A stretch of 64,000 nt of DNA from Tribonema minus. Taxonomy: Eukaryota > Sar > Xanthophyceae > Tribonematales > Tribonemataceae. The notes under the pieces were generated by a model, which worked only from the letters and a program-made list of their open reading frames with translations, had not been told where the DNA came from and did not search any database. The translations under genes and the position numbers were made by a program. Below are positions 57,001-64,000 of the stretch, piece after piece (position 1 is the first letter of the stretch; the number at the start of each line of letters is the position of its first letter). Where the stretch lies: positions 1 to 64,000 of the forward strand of contig JAFCMP010000069.1 of NCBI GenBank assembly GCA_017506865.1. The letters are read 5' to 3'.

Positions 57001-60000
57001 TGGAGGAGGGAATGGACGACCAGGAGAAGCAGCAGGAGAACCTTTACCGCCTGCTCGTGACCGGCCTCGTCTTTCTGCTGCGCTTTGTCGTGATCGTTTT
57101 GTGCGGCACACGCAGCCTTGGACGTCCTCGAGGCACGTCGCATGGCACCGCCAATGGGAGTAGTCGGAGCCATGTGTACTAAGCAAAGCACCGTTTGCGG
57201 GGACTCGCCGTCGTTGTGGTGTGGTTGTGGCAAGCCTGCGGGCGCAGGTTGGTCAATTAAGTTCAAACGGGATACCTCGTGTGGTGACGCCCCTAAGCAA
57301 GCCGTTTGACATCAACAAGACCCTGTATGAGTCAGGTGTCGCTGGCTGTAATCGGGCATTAGTTATCGCGTCTAGCAGTTGTAAAGTGCGATTCAAACTT
57401 AGAAGTAGCAAGATGTTGCGCTTCTGTGGTGCAGTAAACTTACACAAGTACTTCGTATTAATTCTCGCTCAAGGCGCGAAAAGCCCAGATGATGGTCTAA
57501 CTTGATGCTGCTGTACGGAATCTGCATGTCGTGTGACTTCTGAAATTGTCTCAACGACAACCACTCAAACGCCGCCGCCGCCAAATGGCATCTCAGGATC
57601 CTCCCCTGGTACTTTCCACAAGAGTCCAGCCTCCATTGCACCATACCTGTGAACACATCACAGAACTCAGTCGCACTCATATTATTGGTGCAGCGACTGC
57701 TAGATATAAGAGCGCTCGATGTAAGAGCGGTCACAGTATAAGAGCGGTCTGACGGCTGAACATGGATCTGGTCGATATAAGAGCAGAGAGCAGTTTGGTG
57801 GTGCTCGGGGCTGACCGCTCTTATATCGTGTCCACCAACCACTGGCTGCCTCACGAACGATGCCTGAACAGCGGATTCTGCGTGATACTCAACAACGCTT
57901 AAGCGCGTATCAATCAGTCACAGCGTAGCGCACGGTGCAGTTGCTTTCGGCTTAATTCGTAGCCAACTTCAACTGTTGGCAGACTAACCCTACTTAAATA
58001 CTTCAACCCCTATGTGTAGGCTAGGGTTAGCCTAGGGTTCGGGCTAACCCTACTCAAGCACAAGGACGATATAGGAGCGGTCACGGTGTAAGAGCGTTGA
58101 GGCTGGCGGGACGGACCCGCTCTTATATCGTAGCCCTCGCTGTAGCTGAGACGCTGATACAGCCCTGTGACACAATGCGGGTACTCACAGCCGGCGGCGG
58201 CCGCTCCTGTTGAGACGATAGGCAGAAACCAGTGGACAGGGCTGCCCCGTGTGGTGCACACCCATAGCCCATGGGATGCTGCATGCTTCTCACTTGATTC
58301 TTCAAATTTACACTTACTGGACTGTTGGTGTACCAAGTGCAGTATTGCCAGTCCAAGCACGTGAACCGAGTCGAAACCTGTGCCTCGATTCAAGTTACTG
58401 ACCTGGCATTGCTGCTACCATAAACACTGGCGCTCTTGCCCCAAGTTTTTTATTGCTGGACCGTTGGTGCGTACCAAGTGCAGTACTGCCAGTACCACGC
58501 ACGTGAACTTGAGTCCAAACTTGTTCTTTTAAACCTGTACTTGACGTCTTGGGTACCACATGGCGTCGCTGCTGTGATCATCACTGGCGCTCTTTCCCTG
58601 TTGTTTCTGTTTTCTCGCTGCCTCGCCCTTCCTTTAGGCATGCGTGATGCAGCGACCGCGCGCCCCGCTGCGGGAGCTGTTCCTTCCTGGCATGCTCAAG
58701 GCCAGAGAGGCAAGCAACCATTCACGCGACGTACTGCCTGACACATAGTGTATTGTTGGGCGCCGCATCAAGTCGCGTGTCTTGCAGTGGAGCACTGCTG
58801 CTCTACTTTAGCAGTGTCGACTCCTACCTGGCATGCTCAAGGCCAGAGAGGCAAGCCACCACTTGGCGCAACGCACTGCATGAAACAAACAAGTGGATTG
58901 TTGGGCGTCGCACCGCGCCGCAGCGTTCCTTGGCGGCTCTTGCAGTTGATCGCTGCTGTTCTACTTCAACGGTGTCTACTCCAAGCGTCAGTGAGAACGC
59001 GACGCGTGGTCTGGGCCCCTCGGCGCCTGTATGAGCATGCGCTACACACGCACACATTCTCTACTTTAAAGTACATCAAATTTGTGTGTGCCCCACGTTT
59101 ATGCGGTGTATGATCAGATGGAAGGTTCAGCATTCGTATTTGCATGCAGTGGGATGCATTACACGGGGGCTTGCTCATGGCTTATGTAACTGATCGCACT
59201 GGCTGACTGTAGTTGTCAAGTAGTAGGCTCAGGTTGCCCAGCATTGCAAGGTCAATGGACGGCCGATGCAATGCTGCTCGCTCTCGAGACTTGATGGAAG
59301 TACACTCATTTTTCTCTGCATGATGGACTGCCTGATGTTGAAGTTCGTACTAGTTTCGAATTGGCATCAATCGCAGTTTGCCAACGGTGCGTCACCACAG
59401 CTCGCTCAGCCTTCACGTGCCGTCAAACATGCTGTCTCGTGCATCGCTGCCGCAGCATACATCATAGCCACTTGACACACAGTGCATGACTCAGCAATCA
59501 CTCCCCTGCTGCCATCGTGTGCGTGCGCTCGTTTGTGCAGTTCCACTACGTGATGGACGGTCTGGCGTTGAAGTTCACGCCTCGCCTCCACAACCACCTG
59601 AAATCGAACGACATCGACCCCACTATGTACGCGCACCCGTGGTTCATGACGTGCTTTACGCAAGTGAGTGCCGTAAAAGGAATCAACCCTTTGGTGTACC
59701 CTGTACATAATACATAACACTCACACAGCAGCAGTTGCGTTCAGGCTGAATGAAGCACTTCGAAGTATGCATATTGAGAGCGCGCGGCTCAACATATGTT
59801 TAGGTTCAGAATGACATGATGAGGTTGGATCCTGCTAAGCACTGGCATGCCTCTTCATGCAGGATTGCACCCTGGTTCTCATTCAATTCTATGTAACAAC
59901 AATAATGCACCAGCCGCGAGTCTTGTGCGTGCTTGGGTCCCTTTGTTGCTCATCTCTGGCACGGTGGTGAGGTAGATGCTCTTAAGCTTTAAGCCTGGTG

Positions 60001-63000
60001 TGCTTCCTCCGCAGATTCATTGAAGATAGACTGTGACTGACTTAACAGATTTCAATGCATTGCCATGTGCTGCACCACACTTGTCACTTTCACGAGGACC
60101 CCTGAAACCTTGACTATTACCACTGTAACTATCAGCGCTGTGAGCAGCAAGTCCTGGGTGTACTGGCAAGCGTGCGCTGGCACATGCAGCTGACAATTAC
60201 TTCCACATGTGGAAGCTCAGCTCCTGTGCACCTTCGTTGCACCCTTGATGCGTCCTCGGCGTGCTGACATCGCTTTTGATGCCGCACTTGCTGCTTGTGC
60301 GTTGTGCAGTCCTTTCCGTACGACTTGGTAACCAGAGGTATGTCACGTCACGTCATGCCCGCTGCCGGTTGTTGCAGGGCTAGCTCGTGTCAGTGCGCAG
60401 GAGGTGTAACCGTGAACGTTGAACATGCTTGCAGTTGTTGAGGCAGTGATGGGGTATGTAGGGATGGTGTATGAAGCATCTACGTACCTGAGGAGCTCAC
60501 TAGACACCACTTCCGCTGCATACAATCCAGCTTCAACTGCATGCAATCCAGCTTCAGCAGGCCAGAGCCCAGGGGGCCCAATCATTATGGTTCAATGGTT
60601 TTGGTCAAGCGGCACCTTCGCAAGTTCTTGTGGACCTATGCATGTTGCACAAAGCACTGTAGCTCAAGCGCGCATCATTGGTGTATGAGGCATTCTTGTG
60701 AACCTACGCACGTTGCACAAAAGCACTGTAGCTCAAACGCGCATAATTGGTGTATGAGGCATCTGGCTGTCTGCACGGCAGTCTGCTCACCATACTGCCC
60801 ATGTGTGTTGTGTGCGCCAGATGGGCGCCAGTGGTCAGGTGCGATGATGCCGCAACTTCATATGTGAAGTGCGATGGTTGCCTGATGCGCGCTTGTATCC
60901 ATATTGCTCAGGTCTGTGCATGCGCTGTGCGCTGCTCTGATACTCGGCCGTCTTTTCAGTAGCTACCGTGTTGATGATGCTGTAGTGATGCAAATCTGAA
61001 GTGCAACCATAGTCTGATGCCCGTTGGTACCCATGATGTCCGTTTCTCTGCCCGCAGTCTGGGACATATTCTTGAAGGAAGACTGGAAGGTGAGCCAAAC
61101 GAGTGTTCATATTCTTGATCTTATACAAACCGCCGAATTGCTTAAACAAGCTTGCGATTTTGCACAAGCAGCAAGTGAAGAGGGAAAAACTGTTTTATTT
61201 GTAGTACAATGCCACACGCCCATTCTCGGGCTTTGTTCGAACCTTCAATGCACTGGTGCTGCAAGGATGTACAGTGCTTTGCGACTGAGTCGGCGCTGCA
61301 GCCAGCATAGCACGCCGTGGGGGGAAGGACAAGGAGAATGCATTGCGCAAGGTGACGTTCGTCATGCGACAGATTCTCACTGACTCAGGCATGTACTTGG
61401 CACTTGAGCGTGCAAAACGCGCGTCATGGCGTACACGTAGTGGTGGTGGGGGAGGGGGGGGGGGGGGGGGGGGGGGGGAGCATGCATTTGCAAGGTGGCG
61501 CTGACTTGGGCATGTCCTTGGCACTTGAAGTTGCCTGGCCCGTCACGGCGCACGCGCATCGAGCAGGAACGCTGGACCGTGTAGCAGTGGCAGTGTCAAA
61601 GAGCTGCTGGGGGTTAGAGCCACGCTTAACATGCGGCGTGCATTCAACTGCAGACACGCATTAGAAATCGGGCATCTCTAGGGGCTGTCGTCAATGATTC
61701 AGGACCCACGAGTGCAGGCAGACACCGCTGCTGAGGTGAGGAGCATTGTCAGTTCCAATGAAATTGATGTAGGCTCTGGTTACATGCAGTAAATGCGGTT
61801 TCAAGCATGTGTTGTTCAAAAGCAAGCATTCTGGGTCATCAACTAACTCAATTGTCTCTTTGCTTCAATTCCGCCCGCCACAGATCATGTATCGGGTCTG
61901 CCTGGCGCTGTTCAAATCCGTCGAAGACGAGGTGAGGTCCCTGTTGTACTTCAATGTTTTACTTCAATTGTTCAAAAGGGTTTTCAGACACAAACTCTGG
62001 TCGTCGGAATCATTTTGACGTTCACCACTACTCAGCCCCAGCAGCTCTCAGGGGCAAGAGCCTGGCTGAAACGCACCCCAGCTTTGCTCTTGACAGCCAG
62101 TCTCATTCCTCACGGTGTAATGCAGTGTTTGAGTGGCCATTGGCTCAGTAGCGCAAGTGTCTCTTTCGGTACACCTCTTCCCTCAGTGCCAGCCAGAGCC
62201 AGGGCAGGATGGCATAGATGTGGCACCTCAGCTGTTGGTGTCAAGCGTGTTGGTTCCAGTGTGATATCCCTTGATGAGTTTTTGATGCATCATTGCGCTT
62301 GATCAACCGTTCAGCTACGCGCGCAAGGCATGCTTGCCTTAGACTACAACCCGCTCATTCGCTACAGTGCTGCCGCCACTTCATCGCTCCTTGCCCTCTT
62401 TGGGTGGGCTGAAGCCTCGCCAAGTAAAGTGGCAGCAAAGAGCTTTTCCCCGGGTGCCATCGTTTCCGTCTGAAGACCACCATCACAGGCGTATGCAACT
62501 TCAGCTGCCAGGCATGCGCTCTCATTTCGTGAACTTACCTACATACTGTCCAGCAAAAGCCGAAGGTTGAATCCTGTGTGCTGTCAGCCCGAGCTTTCTC
62601 TCTGCCTTCTGCACATCGAGAGGCACGTCACACGCTGAACTTGAAGTCTGGATGTCTGCACACGTGCTCATCGGCGCCACAGGTGTGCGCTCTTGATCTG
62701 GAAAGGGCCAACATGGTGTTGCGCAAGCTGCCTGCAGCAGCTGACGCCTCCGTCATCATGGACCTGGCTCTGCGCATACCGTTGAAACACAAGTGAGCGT
62801 GCTCCCAAGTCGTGCTACAGTACATGCACACTTTGGGGCAATGTTACAAAACGGTGGTTGTTGCAACTCAAGCGCTTGCATCTCTGGGCAGACGCTGCAT
62901 CGATTTGCAACTTGAAGGCCACGCCAGCGCTGCTGCGTGCTTGCCACAGAGTTCCTTGAAGAGCAAAGTGCGTGCTTTTCATTGGACCATTGGACATGCT

Positions 63001-63564
63001 ACTGCTTGCTGGATGAAAAAAATTTGGCATAGCGCTAAATGCGACAAATCTTGCCAGCTGTACACAGCATGAAATGGTGGCAGGTGTTGAAGTCAGGTAC
63101 TTGTTGGGCCAGGCATTGGGTGCCGGACACACAGCGACTCTGTGCTGTTTGAATGACGTCATGGTTCGCTGTTGTCGCCTTTGGATGGCGTCATGCTTCG
63201 CTGTTGTCGTCTACTTGTATGTCCATGACACGACTCCTATTTTTCGCGTTGTACTCGTCCAACAGCGCAACCTTGATGTGCACAAAAGTGTTGCACTCGT
63301 GCGTTGGGACATGCAGCACTTCATAGATAGCCATGGTCTGATGCCGCCAAAATTCCATTGGCTGGCGCAGACGATGGCATTTTGATGCGCAGCGTTGTTA
63401 TTCATACACACCAAGGTATGTACCACGTGAGTATACAGTTTCGCGTGCGCTGACGTCAGCTTTCGCACCCGCGTCTGCTCGCTCGCAGGCACATTGAGAA
63501 GCGCGTTGCCAAGTTCTACGAGCAGTTGAACGCGCCGGCCGCCGCTACGACGACGGCACGGTAA
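51067..63564 (+). CDS. TBC-domain Rab GTPase-activating protein (about 13 exons)
   Basis: Activates GTP hydrolysis by Rab proteins in membrane traffic. Exons: 51067-52065, 53250-53417, 54533-54645, 55571-55679, 56168-56233, 58653-58709, 59541-59663, 60310-60337, 61058-61089, 61884-61931, about 62315-62365 (end unresolved), 62683-62792 and 63489-63564; all resolved joins keep phase. Residues 1-333 are Ala-rich, with a GCVVVTPIGHGGFVATLGG segment and FSKTDRYGIFVTSERAASPR. The TBC domain follows: KGIPDTVRGEMWQ; IEEDIPRT with the arginine finger (about R425); VQYCQ with the glutamine finger (about Q463); GINYIAALFLLYMTEEEAFW; LFLPGML; HLKSNDIDPTMYAHPWFMTC; SFPYDLVTRVWDIFLKEDWK; IMYRVCLALFKSVEDE. 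The C-terminus is a helix, HIEKRVAKFYEQL. Introns after exons 4 and 6 have GC donors (CAG|GCAAGT and GAG|GCAAGC). Length is about 660 residues. Confidence 0.9.
53881..53905. repeat. Perfect CCCTAA run in TBC intron 2
   Basis: CTAACCCTAACCCTAACCCT: three and a half perfect telomere-like units inside the intron. Confidence 0.85.
53945..54532 (+). repeat. Four-unit array echoing the TBC exon 3 acceptor
   Basis: Units of about 150-157 bases start near 53995, 54152, 54302 and 54457 with variants of GCCATGTGGCTCTGAACTGA, continue with GTCTGCGCTTGCGTGTCCC, and end at CTCTCTCGCAG-like acceptors. The last unit leads into the real exon 3 (54533). In the first unit, CAGCTGCTGTGCGGCAGCAA then GACGCTCATGGC at about 54064-54094 is a perfect 32-base copy of acceptor plus exon 3 start. 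The third unit keeps GCAGCTGCTGTCCTG (about 54360). Confidence 0.88.
54620..54990 (+). repeat. Four-copy array of the TBC exon 3 donor junction
   Basis: The exon 3 end and donor (GAGGACATCCCACGAACCAT|GTGCGTC; junction 54645/54646) recur three times, with ACCATGTGCG-type junctions at about 54733, 54807 and 54883, at spacings of 92, 74 and 76 bases. Each copy continues with TTTTTGAAGTT(T/C)ATCTTTG and a T-rich tail. Copies 2 and 4 still have a GTGCGTC donor; copy 3 has GTACGTC. Exon 3 is thus flanked by junction arrays on both sides. Confidence 0.9.
56408..56525 (+). repeat. Two-copy 57-bp tandem repeat in TBC intron 5
   Basis: GTGGAACAATGCTCATTCGG, TCAGCACTCAACGCAGGCAG and ATCACATCGCAG are repeated almost exactly starting near 56468 (ATGGAACACTGCTCGTTCGG, then TCACCACTCAACG...). 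Only a few differences. Confidence 0.88.
56882..57141. repeat. Large inverted repeat (91-bp arms) in TBC intron 5
   Basis: Left arm 56882-56972 and right arm 57051-57141 are reverse complements with about five or six mismatches; the spacer is 78 bases. Arm ends read GCGACGTGCCTCGAGGACGT and its complement. Because of the symmetry, both strands encode nearly the same hydrophobic peptide (TGLVFLLRFVVIVLCGTRSL on plus, TGLVFLLRFVAIVLCGTRSL on minus). In RNA this would be a long hairpin within the intron. Confidence 0.9.
57701..58134. repeat. ATATAAGAGCGGTC direct and inverted repeats, two clusters
   Basis: Cluster 1 (57701-57830) has GATATAAGAGCG, GTAAGAGCGGTCAC, GTATAAGAGCGGTCTGAC, CGATATAAGAGC and the inverted GACCGCTCTTATATCG. 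Cluster 2 (58065-58134) has CGATATAGGAGCGGTCAC, GTGTAAGAGCG and the inverted CCGCTCTTATATCG. Each cluster can fold as a hairpin with CGATATAAGAGCGGTC ends. They resemble two copies of a small foldback element. Confidence 0.75.
58012..58056. repeat. TTAGGG/CTAACCC mixed block in TBC intron 5
   Basis: GGCTAGGGTTAGCCTAGGGT followed by GGGCTAACCC, telomere-like in both orientations, between the two hairpin clusters. Confidence 0.7.
58305..58605 (+). repeat. Two-copy intronic repeat before TBC exon 6
   Basis: GTTGGTGTACCAAGTGCAGT then ATTGCCAGTCCAAGCACGTG (58325) recurs as GTTGGTGCGTACCAAGTGCA, then CTGCCAGTACCACGCACGTG (58462). AACACTGGCGCTCTTGCCCC (58424) recurs as ATCACTGGCGCTCTTTCCCT (58580). 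The unit is about 140-155 bases. GTGCAGTACTGCCAG within it equals the end of exon 4. Confidence 0.75.
58690..58995 (+). repeat. Array of the TBC exon 6 GC-donor junction
   Basis: CCTGGCATGCTCAAGGCCAG then AGAG|GCAAGC, the exon 6 end with its GC donor (58709/58710), is repeated at 58827-58856 with pseudo-donor at 58851. The following intron words (TGTTGGGCG(C/T)CGCA, TCTTGCAGT, CTGCT(G)TTCTACTT-AGC or CAACGGTGTC) recur again up to about 58990. Spacing is about 141 bases; a third unit lacks the exon part. Confidence 0.88.
59308..59350 (+). repeat. Echo of the TBC exon 7 start
   Basis: TGATGGACTGCCTGATGTTGAAGTTCG (59320-59346) mirrors TGATGGACGGTCTGGCGTTGAAGTTCA of exon 7 (59551-59577), about 231 bases downstream. 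Translated, MMDCLMLKF echoes VMDGLALKF. Confidence 0.7.
60605..60770 (+). repeat. Two-copy 78-bp tandem repeat in TBC intron 8
   Basis: TTCTTGTGGACCTATGCATG, TTGCACAAAGCACTGTAGCT, CAAGCGCGCATCATTGGTGT and ATGAGGCA are followed at once by a near-identical second copy (TTCTTGTGAACCTACGCACG...). Few mismatches. Confidence 0.88.
61349..61556 (+). repeat. Direct repeat flanking a long G-tract in TBC intron 9
   Basis: CAAGGTGACG...GACTCAGGCATGTACTTGGC then ACTTGA (61349-61410) and CAAGGTGGCG...GACTTGGGCATGTCCTTGGC then ACTTGA (61490-61530) flank an almost pure G run (about 61447-61478). G-runs also occur at 32587-32613 and 35325-35341. The tract is prone to slippage and G-quadruplex formation. Confidence 0.7.
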
Positions 63565-64000
63565 AGCAACGCCGCCGCTAATGCGCGCGCAGGCTAGATC
63601 GCACAGCACGGCATCCTCAGTGCTCAACCCGCCTCGTTGTCCATGCCGCCATTTACGTCGCCTCCGTCGTCAGCACACACGTTGGATTTGTGTCAATGAG
63701 ATTGTGATCCCAGTTTCTTGGGGTGTTGGGTGGCTGCTTTGCTCTCTCAGATTTGATCATGTGCTTGTCGCATGTAATGACACAACAGGCAGAATAGCAG
63801 GGTAGTGCGAGCGCGCATCGGTGATGGCAGCTTGCCCACGCGCCAGCATTGCCTGTACAAATCCATGCAGGCATCTGGGGCAGCACATGATATGTTCCAG
63901 GTCGATTTATAGCATGATCAAGACAGCCTGACGCCCCACTGCTGTGAGTGCTTCAGCAGACAACACAAGCTACACATTGGGTGTACGACATGCAGACCAT
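63565..64000. other. Downstream of TBC; no gene recognised
   Basis: Presumed 3' region of the TBC gene and intergenic DNA. Frames on both strands are short and without motifs. Confidence 0.5.

Noticed and set aside
56976..57182. Membrane-peptide ORF in the 57 kb hairpin as a TBC exon
   Set aside because: The TBC domain joins in phase from exon 5 to exon 6 without it, and the hydrophobic peptide arises on both strands from the inverted repeat.
61311..61437. Frame reading KVTFVMRQILTDSGMYLALE as an extra TBC exon
   Set aside because: Exons 9 and 10 join directly in phase as DWK-IMYRVCLALF, matching the family; the segment is part of an intronic direct repeat.
1..64000. tRNA, rRNA, riboswitch or operon-type signals
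   Set aside because: No cloverleaf with a GTTCRA-type arm, no rRNA core sequence and no bacterial-style gene spacing was seen by eye.

Overview
The window looks like nuclear DNA of a eukaryotic alga or a related protist, most likely a stramenopile. The evidence is spliced genes with GT-AG and some GC-AG introns, long repeat-filled introns, short interstitial runs of TTAGGG (the telomere repeat of stramenopiles and many other protists), a Cys/His 'C-x-H-G' repeat protein and two families of R2-like non-LTR retrotransposon. No organellar or bacterial gene set, tRNA or rRNA was recognised. The assignment to stramenopiles is an inference; a xanthophyte or brown-algal relative would fit.

Layout. 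1-5.7 kb: a GC-rich non-LTR retrotransposon (+) with a broken ORF1 and an intact 1388-residue ORF2 (reverse transcriptase plus restriction-like endonuclease), joined by an overlapping TAATG. 8.4-14.6 kb: an SLC26/SulP-type anion transporter gene (+), incomplete and perhaps damaged, whose second intron holds a second retrotransposon in antisense (9.37-12.5 kb). 14.8-21 kb: GC-rich unidentified coding-like DNA, a small coiled-coil ORF, and a CxHG-repeat protein gene with a decayed relative. 23.0-23.3 kb: a secreted saposin-like exon (-). 25.3-30.6 kb: a six-exon 2-Cys peroxiredoxin gene (-), solved almost base for base. 33.3-35.3 kb: a two-exon gene of unknown function (-). 36.2-37.6 kb: a coiled-coil protein (-). 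38-48 kb: gene-poor, partly AT-rich DNA carrying a fresh 5'-truncated copy of the second retrotransposon with a 12-bp target duplication, an inverted-repeat element and simple repeats. 48.1-50.6 kb: a CS/NudC-domain gene (-). 51.1-63.6 kb: a TBC (Rab-GAP) gene (+) of about 13 exons with both catalytic fingers visible. The last two genes start 509 bp apart on opposite strands.

Most striking observation. In at least five genes (transporter, peroxiredoxin, the unknown gene at 33 kb, and TBC exons 3, 6 and 7) the introns hold tandem or direct copies of the adjacent exon-intron junction: the last or first 15-60 exon bases, the splice site and some intron, repeated two to five times with decay. I call these junction echoes. 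They create ranks of decoy splice sites and appear to be a main source of intron length here.

The genes do not form one pathway: the peroxiredoxin is a thiol antioxidant, the TBC protein a vesicle-traffic regulator, the CS protein a probable co-chaperone and the SulP protein a membrane anion carrier. What unites the region is its repeat dynamics. Exon joins were deduced by reading phase and splice consensus only; no transcript evidence was available.
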